From NCBI RefSeq assembly GCF_024753255.1, contig NZ_JANUHA010000022.1, forward strand, positions 1-64,000: 64,000 nucleotides of DNA, written 5' to 3'. This document shows, in pieces, positions 1 through 9,471 of the stretch. Source of the stretch: Massilia agri. Its GTDB lineage: Bacteria; Pseudomonadota; Gammaproteobacteria; Burkholderiales; Burkholderiaceae_D. Each line of letters opens with the position of its first letter. Positions within the stretch are counted from its first letter, which is position 1. The position numbers and the translations under genes are program-made. The notes below the pieces were generated by a model. The model saw only the letters and a program-made list of their open reading frames with translations. It was not told where the DNA came from and made no database searches.

Positions 1-177
1 TTCTTTTCGAACCTGAAGAACGAAGCGATGCACGAGCGCCTGTTTGCATCGAGGGACGAAGGCAAGGCTGTGGTTCGTGACTATATCGAGACGTACTACA
101 ATAAGCAGCGGCTCCATCAAACCTTGGGCTATCAAACGCCTGCCGCCGTCGAGGCCGCATTCCCTGTGCCTAAATAA
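1..177 (+). CDS. IS3-family transposase, C-terminal fragment (truncated by window start)
   Basis: The window opens inside a reading frame that ends at the TAA at 175-177. The visible 58 residues (FFSNLKNEAMHERLF at the start, YYNKQRLHQTLGYQTPAAVE near the end) match the end of the rve integrase core of IS3-type OrfB transposases. In that family the last catalytic Glu of the DDE triad lies in a conserved SFFSxLKxE segment, and the E of NLKNE here would be that residue. The conserved N-x-x-R-x-H-x-x-L-G-Y closing motif is present. It is partial because of the window edge, so whether the whole element is intact cannot be judged. It ends 160 bp from the 3' end of pbpC. Confidence 0.85.
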   Translation, partial: FFSNLKNEAMHERLFASRDEGKAVVRDYIETYYNKQRLHQTLGYQTPAAVEAAFPVPK

Positions 178-335
178 CTTGTCCAGGATATCCGGACCAC
201 CTCAGGTCTGACAAACGGACACAGACTCGACTGTAACAGCAGTCAACGGCTGAGCTCGTGTCCGAATGTCAGACCTGACACCGAGGTTGTCCGGGTGTCA
301 GGTTGAGGAGGCGCTGCAGGCGAAGTAAGGGCCAT
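178..335. repeat. IS-end region with several inverted repeats
   Basis: This 158-bp non-coding stretch lies between the transposase stop and the pbpC stop. It contains a near-perfect 19-bp inverted repeat with arms at 204-222 (starting AGGTCTGAC) and 258-276 (ending GTCAGACCT), two mismatches. A shorter pair, TGACACC and GGTGTCA, spans about 275-300, and a near-palindrome surrounds GGATATCC at about 181-197. These look like the terminal repeats of an insertion sequence and/or a hairpin. I cannot fix the exact right end of the element because the left end is outside the window. Confidence 0.45.
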
Positions 336-2411
336 CTAGTTCCCGCGTACCTCGAAGCGGCTGGTGGACACGGCCTTGCCGGCGGCGTCCACCAGCTCGA
401 GTTCGTGCTCGCCGGCCAGCGGGCGCCACGCCAGGGGTTCGGCAGCAGGCCCGAGAACGGCGCCGTCGAGGCGCCAGTGGTGGCCCGGCGCGCCCTCGGC
501 CCGGAACTGTATGCGTTCCACGCTGTCGGGAATGTCCGGGTCCACCGCCAGGATGCTGCCGTCCGGCGGATACACGATCCGGGGCGCGCGCCGCGCCGCC
601 GGCACCGCTTCGACGAGTGCGGTCTCGGTGCCCTTCAGGAACCATTCCTCGCGCGCCGGCTCGTGGGCCGGCGCGTAGCGCACCTTCCGCTTCACGAGAC
701 CTGCCGGGGCCGCGCCCTGCTTCCCGGGGCGCTCGCGGTGAAGGTAGTCCATCACGTCGCGCCAGACCGGCGCGGCGCCGGAGACGCCCGACACGTCCCA
801 CATCGGCTGGCCGTTGAAGTTGCCGACCCAGACCCCGACCGTGTAGCGGTCGCTGTAGCCGACGCACCAGTTGTCGCGCATGTCCTTGCTGGTGCCGGTC
901 TTGGCCGCGCTCCAGTAGGCGGTGGCGAGGTCGTTGCGCAGGCCGAAGGTCGGGCTGCGGGCGCCGCGGTCGGACAGGATGTCGCTGACGATCCAGCTCG
1001 CGGCCGGATCCAGCACGCGCGTAGAAGGCCTGGCTGCCACCGGCCGCAGGGTCACCGGGCCGAAGCGGCCGCCGTTGGCCAGCGTGCGGTAGGCATTGGC
1101 GAGCGCCAGCAGGGTCACGTCGGCCGAACCGAGGGCCAGCGATGGGCCGTAGAAATCAGCGTCCTCGGTCAGCGTAGCCAGGCCGAGCGCCTGCAGGCGG
1201 CCGTGGAAGCGCTCCTCGCCCACCGTCAGCAGGGTGCGCACGGCGGGAATATTGAGCGAGCTGGCCAGGCTGGTGCGCACGCTGGCATAGCCCCGGTAGG
1301 CGCGGTCGTAGTTCTGCGGCACGTAGCTGCCGCTGCCGACCGCGACGTCGAGCGGGCTGTCGTCCAGCAGCGACGCGGCGCTGAGCAGGCGCCGCTCGAG
1401 CGCGAGCCCGTAGAGGAAGGGTTTCAGGGTGGAGCCGGCCTGGCGCGGCGCCAGCACGCCATCGACTTCGCTCGTGCCCAGGTTGGCGACCCAGGCCAGC
1501 AGCTCGCCGCTCGCATTGTCGATCACGACGACGGCGCCATCGCCGACATTGCGCGCCGCCAGCTCGCGCACGTGGCGGCGCAGCGCGTCCAAGGCCGCGC
1601 CCTGCACCGAAGCATCCAGCGTGGTGCGCACGTTCGCGCCGCCGCCGCCCAGCAGCGCGCGCCAGGCCTGCGGCGCCCCGGGCTTGCCGGCGTTTCCGGA
1701 GCGCGCCAGGGCGGCTGCCGCGCGCCATTCGATGGCCGGACAGCCGGTTGCGGATTTCAGCTCCGCCGCCAGCTGGCAGGCGCGCAGCGCCACCTGTTTC
1801 GGGCGGGCTGACGGGGCGCGCAGCAGGGCCGCCAGGATCGTGGACTCGGCCACGTCCAGCCCGGAGGGCGCCTTGCTGAACAGCGCGTGCGAGGCCGCGC
1901 CCACGCCCTGCAACTCCCCGCGGAAGGTGACGAGATTCAGGTAGGCTTCCAGGATCTGCGCCTTGCTCCACCCCGCTTCGAGCTCACGCGCGGCCAGCGC
2001 CTGGTCGAACTTCTGCGCCCAGCTGCGGCCGTCCTTCGCCGCGCGCAGCCCGGGGTCAAGCAGGCCGGCCAGCTGCATCGTGATGGTCGAGGCGCCGCGT
2101 GGCCGCCGGCGGAACAGATTGTCCCAGGCGGCCTGGCCGGCGGCGCGCAGGTCGATGCCGTCATGCTGCATGAAGCGCTGGTCTTCCGCCTGCAGCACGG
2201 CGGCGCCCAGCGCCGGCGAGATGTCGGCCAGGGGCACCCAGCCGCCGCGGCGCGCCTGCAGGTCGACCCGCACCGATTCGAGCGGCACGCCGTGGCGATC
2301 CAGCAGGCGCGCCTCCGACGGCCGCCAGAGCGCGCGCACCTCGGCGGGCGTGGGCATGGCGGCCCAGGCCAGCGCCGGGGCGAGCAGCAGGACGGCGAAG
2401 GCGCGTCGCAT
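336..2411 (-). CDS. pbpC: Penicillin-binding protein 1C
   Basis: Bifunctional peptidoglycan glycosyltransferase/transpeptidase of 691 aa. The start at 2411 gives a classical signal/anchor (MRRAFAVLLLAPALAWA). The GT51 domain shows the EDQRF motif with catalytic Glu near residue 76 and a second conserved block ASTITMQLA. The transpeptidase has the S-x-x-K box STLK at about residue 327, the SxN motif SLN, and KTG at about 503 within AKTGTSKDMRDNW. The last ~90 residues match the PBP1C C-terminal domain (YPPDGSILAVDPDIP). Its start codon overlaps the stop of the upstream alpha-2-macroglobulin gene (TGATG), the known yfhM-pbpC pairing, so the two are translationally coupled. The pairing is thought to couple protease trapping to wall repair in the periplasm. 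Confidence 0.95.
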   Translation of the reverse strand: MRRAFAVLLLAPALAWAAMPTPAEVRALWRPSEARLLDRHGVPLESVRVDLQARRGGWVPLADISPALGAAVLQAEDQRFMQHDGIDLRAAGQAAWDNLFRRRPRGASTITMQLAGLLDPGLRAAKDGRSWAQKFDQALAARELEAGWSKAQILEAYLNLVTFRGELQGVGAASHALFSKAPSGLDVAESTILAALLRAPSARPKQVALRACQLAAELKSATGCPAIEWRAAAALARSGNAGKPGAPQAWRALLGGGGANVRTTLDASVQGAALDALRRHVRELAARNVGDGAVVVIDNASGELLAWVANLGTSEVDGVLAPRQAGSTLKPFLYGLALERRLLSAASLLDDSPLDVAVGSGSYVPQNYDRAYRGYASVRTSLASSLNIPAVRTLLTVGEERFHGRLQALGLATLTEDADFYGPSLALGSADVTLLALANAYRTLANGGRFGPVTLRPVAARPSTRVLDPAASWIVSDILSDRGARSPTFGLRNDLATAYWSAAKTGTSKDMRDNWCVGYSDRYTVGVWVGNFNGQPMWDVSGVSGAAPVWRDVMDYLHRERPGKQGAAPAGLVKRKVRYAPAHEPAREEWFLKGTETALVEAVPAARRAPRIVYPPDGSILAVDPDIPDSVERIQFRAEGAPGHHWRLDGAVLGPAAEPLAWRPLAGEHELELVDAAGKAVSTSRFEVRGN

Positions 2412-5400
2412 CAGCGCCCCACGGTGACCGGCGCGTTCGGCGCCTCGCCGAACATCTCGGGCTTGTACATGGCTTCCACCCGGGTCGGCGGCAGGTTGAA
2501 TCGGCCGTCGTTGTTCAGGCGGACCGTGTACTCGATGCTCCACTTGCCTTTCGGGACCCAGGAATAATAAGCGCGGAAGGCCCCGCTGGTGCGTTCCTCG
2601 AAGTCGGGCTGGACCCAGCCGGTGCGCCGCTCGCCCCCGGTGGCGAGCTGCGAGTCGCCGCCCAGGCCGGTGTCGAGGATGCTGGCGCTGGCGGGGATCG
2701 GGTCGTCGACCACAACCCAGTTCATGTCCGCCTGGGCCTCGAGTTCGAGGCGCACGCGGTAGACGTCGCCGCGCGCCCAGGCGCCTGGCGCCTGCCGGCT
2801 GACCGGCGTCACGGTGCGGCGGATCTGGTAGCCGGAACCGAGCGGCGCCTTCAGCGGCACCGCCGCCAGGCTCTGCACGGTCGCCCAGGGCTTGCCCGCG
2901 CCTTCGTGGCGCAGCGCGAGCGTGGCGGCGCCTTGCGGCCAGGCCTGCAGGACTGTCGACGGCACGGCGCCGTTCCAGCGATTACCGCCCAGTTCGACGG
3001 CAGTCCTGCCGGTGACCGGCGTCGCCTCATGCGTCCGCGAAAACTTCCGCATGGCGAGCACGCCCCAGGCATTGGCCAGGGTCGTGTTCCAGCGTCCGCG
3101 CTGCTGGCGGCCCAGGGCGCCGCGCGCCAGCCGGCCGATGTCGGGCTGCCACTGCGGGTTGTCGAGCATGGCCAGCAGCAGGCGGTTGGCATTGACGTCG
3201 GGCGAGGCCATCAGCCACCACCAGTCGTCGCTGCGCTCGGTCGAGAAGCCCATCGTCGTGCCCTGCAGGTTCAGGCGGGTACGCAGGATGGCCTGGGCCT
3301 GCGCCAGCAGCGTGTCGTGGCGCGCCAGCCCGGGCGAGCGCTTCAGGATGAGGTACCAGTCGATGACGGCGGAGGTCGGCCATAGAACGGGCTCGATGCG
3401 GAAGGACTGCAGCCAGTTCTCGCGCACCGGCTGGCGCCGCGACAGGGCCTCCAGGGCGGCGAGCTTGCGCACCGCCAGCTCGCCCGTACGCAGGCCGCTC
3501 CCGCGCACGATGCGTCCTTCGACGAAGGCCAGCAGCGCACTTTCCATGCGCTCGCGCTGTTCGTCCGGTATCGGGTAGCCGGCTTCCGCCGTCACCGACA
3601 GCACATAGGCCGTCAGGGCATCGTCGCCCTGCCCCATGCCGGCGAAATACTTCAGCATGCCGTCGCCGTCGAGATGGGCCGGCAGGGTCGCCGCCACCTT
3701 GTCCCACATCGCCGCATCGGCGAGCGCCACGGCTTTCGAGGTGCGCTGTTCGAAACAGGTATAGGGATACTGCGCCATGTAGTCGCGCACGCCCTGCAGG
3801 CTCCCGGCCAGGCGCGGACTCAGGGTGGTGCGCACGCCACCCTTGCCGGGCAAGGCGTCCTGCGGGCGCTGCACCGTGATGTTCTTCGGCGCGTCGAGCT
3901 GGACCAGGGTGGCTTGCAAGGTGCGCACCGGCACCGCCTCGGCCACTTGCTGCGTGACCCGCAGGCTGTCCTTCGCCGCGCCTGCGCTTGCGTCGAGCTG
4001 CCAGCGCAGGCTGCGTGCGCCCGGCACCGTGACGTCCCAGAATACTTCGCGCGCGGCGCCCGGCGCCAGTTTCACGGTTTGTGCCGGCAAGGCCTGCGCC
4101 GGCGCAGCGTCGGCCGCCATGCTGGCGCCCACGCGCACGTCGAGCACGCCCTGCGAGGCATTGCGCACGGTGAAGCCGGCGCGCAGCCTGTCGCCCTCCC
4201 GCACCAGGGCCGGCAAGCCGGAAAGCAGCATCAGGTCCTGGGTGCTGCGGATGTCGCTGGAACCGGTGCCGAACAGCCCCGCGCCCGCGCTGGCAATCGC
4301 CACGATGCGGAAACCCGTCAGGGAATCGTTCAGCGGCACGGCCACTTCCGCTTCGCCGTTCACGTCCAACACCACCTTGCCCTTCCACAGCAACAGGGTG
4401 TCGAACAGTTCCCGGCTTGCGCCGCGCCCGCCCCCGCCCCCATGCGCCACCGACTTGCGGCCGAAGTGGCGCTTTCCGACCACCTGCATCTGCGCGGTCG
4501 AGGTTTCCACCTGCTGGCTGCGCGGACGCATCATCGCATCGAGCAGCTTCCAGGAATCGTTGGGCATCAGCTCCAGCAGGCCCGTGTCGACCGCCGCCAG
4601 CGCCACTTCCGCGCCCGCGGGCAGGGGCTTGCCATCCGCGCGCGTCACCTTGACCCGCACCGCGGCGCGCTCGCGCACCTTGTAGACCTGGCGCTCGGGC
4701 AGGACCGCGACCTTCAGCTCGTGCGGCGCCCAGCCCACCTTGATCGGCGCGATGCCGAGTTTATAGGCAGGCTTGCCCAGGTCCACCAGCGCCGTCGGCT
4801 TGACCCCGGCCACCCGCCCGCGCACCACCATGGCCGAGACGAACACGTTCGGCGCGTAATTGGCCTTGACCGGAATCGTCACGGTCGGGTCACCCGCACT
4901 CACCTGGCGCACATAGCTGTCGAGGATGCCTTCCCGCTCGACGGTGACGAGCACGGTCGCGTCGCGGAAGGGCGTGCGCAGCTGGAAGCGCGCCTCTTCG
5001 CCCGCCTCAAAGCGTGGCTTGGCCGGCAGCAGGTCGATGCGGTCGTTGTCGGAGACGTCGAACCAGTTGTCGCGTTTGCCGGCCACCCAGATGTCCTGCC
5101 GCGCCACCGAGACGCGGCCTTGCGCGTCGCTCGCACGGGCGCGCAGGATGATATTGCCCTGGCCGGGCGCGGGCAGATCGCAGGCCAGCAGCCCGCGCGC
5201 ATCCGTGCGGCCGCCGCAGGCGCCCTCGAGCCGCTTGATCTCCGTGCTCGATTCATAGGCGTAGAAGCCGCCTACCAGGCGCCGGCGGTGCGCGCTGGTC
5301 GAACGCTGGAAGAAGTCGACCGCGGCATCCACCCCTGGAGCCGGCTTGCCGTCGACGTTCAGGACCACGACGTCGAAGCGGATGCGCTCGCGGTTCATCC

Positions 5401-8047
5401 ACTCGCCGGTCCTGATCCCCACCACGACACTGGAAGGCCACAGCGGCACGCGCGTCGATGTGCTCAGGGTTTCGCCGTTCGCGTCCTGCCAGCTCAGCTC
5501 CGCCAGCAGGCTGCGGGGCCGGTCCAGCACCGGCAGGTCCTTGATGGCGATGCGCGCGGCGCCGTTGGTATCGAGGTTCAACTTCTGGACGTTCGGCGCA
5601 TCGCCATGGCGCGTCCCTTCCGACACCGCTTCCTCCTCGTCCTCCTCGCCGAAGTCCTCCATGTCGAAGGGGTTCTCCGGGCCTTGTTCGATGCCCTCCT
5701 TGAGGTCTTCTCCGCCGAAACTGAAGCCATCGTAGCCGTCGAAGTCGACGCCCCGGTCCTCGACCGCGCTGCGCAGGGTAACCGGCGCAAGCCCGGCCGG
5801 CCCGCCGTTCAGGTAATTGACCTGGGCGTCGATCGTGACCGCGCGCGGCGCCACCGCGGGCGTCGCGGGCGGCTTGAGGATGGCCTTCATGGTCGGCACG
5901 CGGAACTGCTCGACACGGAATTCGCCCGCCACCTGGCCGCCGACCACCAACTGGTAGCCGCCCAGCCTGGCCTGCGCCGGAATTTTCCACTCCCCGTGCG
6001 CCTGTCCGCCCGCATCCCAGTCCAAGGGAAGCGCGATCTTGTCGCCGCTGCCCTGGTGGACGACCCAGGCCTTGCCCGGGACCGGCGTGTGCTCTACCGT
6101 CTCCTCGCCCAGCCAGGCATAGCCGGGCGCCGGCGCCTTGTCCCGCATGGAAACCAGGGCGAGCCCGGCCTCGCCCACCCTGCGGCGCAGGAAGTGCTTC
6201 ATGTGGACGGTCTCGCCGGCACGCAGCAGGGTGCGGTCGAAGACGGTGGCGACGATGCGGGTGTCCTCGTCGAGGCTCCCCTGGGGAAGCTGGAAGCGCC
6301 AGGGCTCGATTCCCTTCTGCCAGGTCGACAGCGTGAAAGTGAAGTCCTCGCCGCTGCGGGCGCTGACGAACAGCCTGTCGCCGCACTTGGCCGGCGCCAG
6401 CTCCTGCCGGATGTGCGCGACGCCATCCGGGCCGGTCACGCCGCTCCACAGGACCTTGCCCTCGCAGTCGCGCACCGCGACCCTGGCCTTTGCCACCGGC
6501 CGTCCCTTGTCCAGCGAGGTAACCCACACCAGCGAGGACTCGGCGCCGCGCTTGAGGTGGGCCGCCAGGTTGGTCACCAGGGCCGCGCTGCGCACATAGG
6601 CCGTGCGCGGCTTCTCGTTGAGCGACTTGCCGAGCATGGGACTGCCCAGCTCCACCACGTAGAAGCCCGGCTTCTTCAAGGGGATGCCGATCACCTCGAA
6701 GGCGCGGCGCCCGTTCGGTTTCGGCAGCGCGAAACGCTCGACCTTGCCCTCGGTCTTCCCCTTCAGGATGGAGACATCGAGGCTGTCCCCGGATTGCTCC
6801 GATTGATACCACGGATCCTTGCCCGGAGCGTTCAGGCGACCGAGCCAGCGCATCACGTCCTGTTCGCCATCGACGCGCAGACTGGCGCCGCTGCTCCTCA
6901 CCGCGGTGGCGAGCGCTGCTTCCACATTGCGCACGGTGACCGGCAGCAGGCGCGCGCCCTTCGCCTCGATGATGCCGAAGGGTGCGGCGAACTTGATCAG
7001 GGGCGGCTGGCGGTCGACCTTCAGGCTGAGCTTCTTCTTCGCCACCGCCAGGCGACGGCCGGCGTCGTCGCGCAAGCCCTCCGGCAGGCGCAGGTTCAGG
7101 ACTGCCATTTCCGCGAAGGGCCCGGCAAAGCGCAGCGAGCTCGCGAAACCGCCTTTTGCTTCCTCGTCGAACTCCGGCTGGTGGCGCCTGCCGCCGGTCT
7201 CCTCCAGCACCAGGCCGCGCAGTTGTGCCAGCGCCACCGGCGCGCTGAACGCGACGCGCACCGGCAGGAAGGGAATGCAGCCGGCACGTGCATTGGTCCG
7301 CTCGCAGCGCATGGACAAAGTGAAGTCGGGCCGCACGCGGTAGGCCAGCTCCTGGTCCTCGGCGACTGCAATGCCGTTGGGCGCCGCGATCCCCTTGCCC
7401 CAGACCAGCGCGACCTTGGCGCCGGCCGGGAGCGTACGGCGGCACTGCAGGGCGACCACGGCCTTGTGGCGTTTCACGAAGTCGCGCCGCGCTTCCATGA
7501 GGGGCCCGGCCTCCTCGCCTTCCAGGATGCGCACGCCGATCTTTTCAACGATGCCGTCGGCGCGGCACCAGGCATCGCGCGTGACCGAGTTCGCCGTGAC
7601 CGGCGCATCGAGGCCGAGCAGGAAGACCTGCTGCTCGTCGATGCTGTCGCCTTCGCGCGGCTGGGAGCGCAGCACGGCGGGGCCGCCGGTGCCGAAGGCG
7701 AACTCCTGCTGGCCGCCGAGGGGCTGGCCGGCGAGGTCGCGCAGCCCCGCGCGCAAGGTGAAGCGGCAACTGCTGGCGCCCGGCAGGTCGCGCTCGAAGT
7801 CGTAGCTCCAGGTGCGGGCGTCGACCCAGCGGCCGGCGCCGGGCGCGCTGCAGGCGACCTCGAAGGGCATGGGCCCGCGCAGGTCGCCGAAGGCCGTCAT
7901 CGGCGTGGCGAAGCGCGCCGTCACCTGCCGCACCGCCTTCGCCTGGCCCTGCGGCGTGAAATCCTCGACACCGGCCTCCTGCGCCAGCGCCGTCCCGACG
8001 CACACCAGCAAAGACAGGGCCAGGGCCCACCGTTCCAGAACACGCAT
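2411..8047 (-). CDS. Bacterial alpha-2-macroglobulin (YfhM-like protease trap)
   Basis: Large periplasmic protein, 1878 aa from the ATG at 8047. The signal peptide ends at TALA-Q and has no lipobox, so it is probably soluble or held otherwise, unlike the E. coli lipoprotein YfhM. The thioester motif is intact as CFEQ (C-x-E-Q), at about residue 1430 within YPYTCFEQRTSKAV, followed by the alpha-alpha-barrel TED domain. The bait region is probably the basic/Gly-rich stretch around residue 1200 (GKRHFGRKSVAHGGGGG) just before the conserved TLLLW block. An acidic low-complexity insertion (many D/E) lies near residues 780-815. Longer upstream starts lack a signal peptide, so MRVLERWALALSLL was chosen. 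Family knowledge: covalent trapping of proteases that enter the periplasm. Overlaps pbpC by one base. Confidence 0.93.
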   Translation of the reverse strand: MRVLERWALALSLLVCVGTALAQEAGVEDFTPQGQAKAVRQVTARFATPMTAFGDLRGPMPFEVACSAPGAGRWVDARTWSYDFERDLPGASSCRFTLRAGLRDLAGQPLGGQQEFAFGTGGPAVLRSQPREGDSIDEQQVFLLGLDAPVTANSVTRDAWCRADGIVEKIGVRILEGEEAGPLMEARRDFVKRHKAVVALQCRRTLPAGAKVALVWGKGIAAPNGIAVAEDQELAYRVRPDFTLSMRCERTNARAGCIPFLPVRVAFSAPVALAQLRGLVLEETGGRRHQPEFDEEAKGGFASSLRFAGPFAEMAVLNLRLPEGLRDDAGRRLAVAKKKLSLKVDRQPPLIKFAAPFGIIEAKGARLLPVTVRNVEAALATAVRSSGASLRVDGEQDVMRWLGRLNAPGKDPWYQSEQSGDSLDVSILKGKTEGKVERFALPKPNGRRAFEVIGIPLKKPGFYVVELGSPMLGKSLNEKPRTAYVRSAALVTNLAAHLKRGAESSLVWVTSLDKGRPVAKARVAVRDCEGKVLWSGVTGPDGVAHIRQELAPAKCGDRLFVSARSGEDFTFTLSTWQKGIEPWRFQLPQGSLDEDTRIVATVFDRTLLRAGETVHMKHFLRRRVGEAGLALVSMRDKAPAPGYAWLGEETVEHTPVPGKAWVVHQGSGDKIALPLDWDAGGQAHGEWKIPAQARLGGYQLVVGGQVAGEFRVEQFRVPTMKAILKPPATPAVAPRAVTIDAQVNYLNGGPAGLAPVTLRSAVEDRGVDFDGYDGFSFGGEDLKEGIEQGPENPFDMEDFGEEDEEEAVSEGTRHGDAPNVQKLNLDTNGAARIAIKDLPVLDRPRSLLAELSWQDANGETLSTSTRVPLWPSSVVVGIRTGEWMNRERIRFDVVVLNVDGKPAPGVDAAVDFFQRSTSAHRRRLVGGFYAYESSTEIKRLEGACGGRTDARGLLACDLPAPGQGNIILRARASDAQGRVSVARQDIWVAGKRDNWFDVSDNDRIDLLPAKPRFEAGEEARFQLRTPFRDATVLVTVEREGILDSYVRQVSAGDPTVTIPVKANYAPNVFVSAMVVRGRVAGVKPTALVDLGKPAYKLGIAPIKVGWAPHELKVAVLPERQVYKVRERAAVRVKVTRADGKPLPAGAEVALAAVDTGLLELMPNDSWKLLDAMMRPRSQQVETSTAQMQVVGKRHFGRKSVAHGGGGGRGASRELFDTLLLWKGKVVLDVNGEAEVAVPLNDSLTGFRIVAIASAGAGLFGTGSSDIRSTQDLMLLSGLPALVREGDRLRAGFTVRNASQGVLDVRVGASMAADAAPAQALPAQTVKLAPGAAREVFWDVTVPGARSLRWQLDASAGAAKDSLRVTQQVAEAVPVRTLQATLVQLDAPKNITVQRPQDALPGKGGVRTTLSPRLAGSLQGVRDYMAQYPYTCFEQRTSKAVALADAAMWDKVAATLPAHLDGDGMLKYFAGMGQGDDALTAYVLSVTAEAGYPIPDEQRERMESALLAFVEGRIVRGSGLRTGELAVRKLAALEALSRRQPVRENWLQSFRIEPVLWPTSAVIDWYLILKRSPGLARHDTLLAQAQAILRTRLNLQGTTMGFSTERSDDWWWLMASPDVNANRLLLAMLDNPQWQPDIGRLARGALGRQQRGRWNTTLANAWGVLAMRKFSRTHEATPVTGRTAVELGGNRWNGAVPSTVLQAWPQGAATLALRHEGAGKPWATVQSLAAVPLKAPLGSGYQIRRTVTPVSRQAPGAWARGDVYRVRLELEAQADMNWVVVDDPIPASASILDTGLGGDSQLATGGERRTGWVQPDFEERTSGAFRAYYSWVPKGKWSIEYTVRLNNDGRFNLPPTRVEAMYKPEMFGEAPNAPVTVGR

Positions 8048-8396
8048 CACGCCCCCTAGCGAACAAAACTGCCGACCCGAGGCGGCGCGCACGGCGCGTG
8101 CGTGGCCCAGGTCAACAGGCAAGGCGAGTGTGTGGGCCGCTTACTTTCCTGTCAAGATTCCTGCACTACCTCATGCAAGCCGCATCCGCACACGTGTACA
8201 AGACCGTCCAGGATCATTCTTGGCAAGCATGCAATACGCATTTCCACGTAGTTGCAAACTTGACTATTTGCTGGTACAACAAGCCCTGCGTATGCACGCT
8301 CCTGGCAGCAGGCTGGAATTCGTCGCGGCCGGCATTGCGGACCCTGCGTCGCTCTATAAAAAACCGTCGTACAACACGAGTTAGAGGATGACACCG
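8048..8396. promoter_or_regulatory. Divergent intergenic region between A2M gene and tctC
   Basis: About 350 bp without a convincing gene, separating the minus-strand A2M/pbpC unit from the plus-strand tctCBA unit, so it should hold both promoters. The best visible core element for tctC is TATAAA at 8355-8360, with a weak TTGCGG at 8335-8340 (spacer only 14 bp). An A-rich stretch follows it. The part nearer the A2M gene shows no clear signal. Promoter assignment is tentative. Confidence 0.3.
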
Positions 8397-9374
8397 ATGA
8401 AAACCACCTTCCTGCGCTCCGTCGCAGCCATCGCCCTGGTCGGCGCCGCCTTCGGCGCCCAGGCGCAGAACTATCCGACGAAAACCATCACGATGGTCGT
8501 GCCCTTCGCCGCCGGCGGACCGACCGACACGGTGGCGCGCCTGGTCGCCCAGTCCATGGGCGCCACCCTCAAGCAGCAGATCATCGTCGAAAACGTCGGC
8601 GGCGCCGGCGGCACCATCGGCGCGGCGCGCGTGGCCAAGTCCGCGCCCGACGGCTACACCATCTTCCTGCACCACATCGGCCAGTCGACCGCCCCGGCCC
8701 TGTACCGCAAGCTGAGCTACAACGCGATCGACAGCTTCGAGCCGATCGGCCTGGTCACCGACGTGCCCATGACCCTGATCGCGCGCGCGAACTTCCCGGC
8801 CAAGGACTTCAAGGAGCTGCTGGCCTACGTGAAGGCGAACAAGGAAAAGGTCACCTACGCCAACGCCGGCCTGGGCTCGGCCTCGCACCTGTGCGGCATG
8901 CTGTTCCAGACCGCCATCGGCGTCGACCTCACCACCGTGCCCTACAAAGGCACCGGCCCGGCGATGAACGACATGCTGGGCGGCCAGGTCGACATCATGT
9001 GCGACCAGACCACCAATACCACCAGCCAGATCAAGGGCGGCAAGGTCAAGGTCTACGGCGTCACCACCAAGACCCGCCTGGCCTCGATGCCGAACGTGCC
9101 GACCATGAACGAAGCCGGCCTGCCGGGCTTCGAAGTGGCCGTCTGGCACGGCCTGTACGCGCCGAAGGGCACGCCGAAGCCGGTCGTCGACCAGCTCTCG
9201 AACGCCCTGCGCGTGGCCCTCAAGGACCCGACCGTCAAGCAGCGCTTCGCCGACCTCGGCACCGAACCGGTGGCGGATAACCGCGCCCGTCCGGAAGCCC
9301 TGCGCGCCCACCTGAAGTCGGAAATCGACCGCTGGGGGCCGATCATCACCAAGGCCGGCCAGTACGCCGACTGA
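8397..9374 (+). CDS. tctC: TctC: tripartite tricarboxylate transporter substrate-binding protein (Bug family)
   Basis: Periplasmic solute receptor of 325 aa. MKTTFLRSVAAIALVGAAFGAQAQ is a standard Sec signal peptide. The mature start YPTKTITMVVPFAAGGPTD is the diagnostic Bug/TctC opening, and the domain-1 motif GxxGGTIGAARVAKSAPDGYT follows. The start at 8397 is preferred over the ATG at 8388 because GAGG at 8384-8387 is 9 nt upstream of it and abuts the earlier codon. It is followed by tctB and tctA in the same direction, so the set forms one complete TTT transporter. The ligand cannot be read from sequence; citrate, other tricarboxylates or unrelated carboxylates are all seen in the family. 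Confidence 0.93.
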   Translation: MKTTFLRSVAAIALVGAAFGAQAQNYPTKTITMVVPFAAGGPTDTVARLVAQSMGATLKQQIIVENVGGAGGTIGAARVAKSAPDGYTIFLHHIGQSTAPALYRKLSYNAIDSFEPIGLVTDVPMTLIARANFPAKDFKELLAYVKANKEKVTYANAGLGSASHLCGMLFQTAIGVDLTTVPYKGTGPAMNDMLGGQVDIMCDQTTNTTSQIKGGKVKVYGVTTKTRLASMPNVPTMNEAGLPGFEVAVWHGLYAPKGTPKPVVDQLSNALRVALKDPTVKQRFADLGTEPVADNRARPEALRAHLKSEIDRWGPIITKAGQYAD

Positions 9375-9471
9375 TCCATCCGCACGCCTGCGGCACACTG
9401 CTGCGCGCCGGTCCCCGACCGACGCGCGGCGTTCATCGTTAACCGAGTACGACAGCAACAAGGGGTTCGTA

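Noticed and set aside
3674..8059. A very long plus-strand reading frame (about 1460 codons) opposite the A2M gene
   Set aside because: It is the antisense shadow of the high-GC A2M gene: composition is Arg/Ala/His/Gln rich with no domain, and the minus-strand product has signal peptide and thioester motif.
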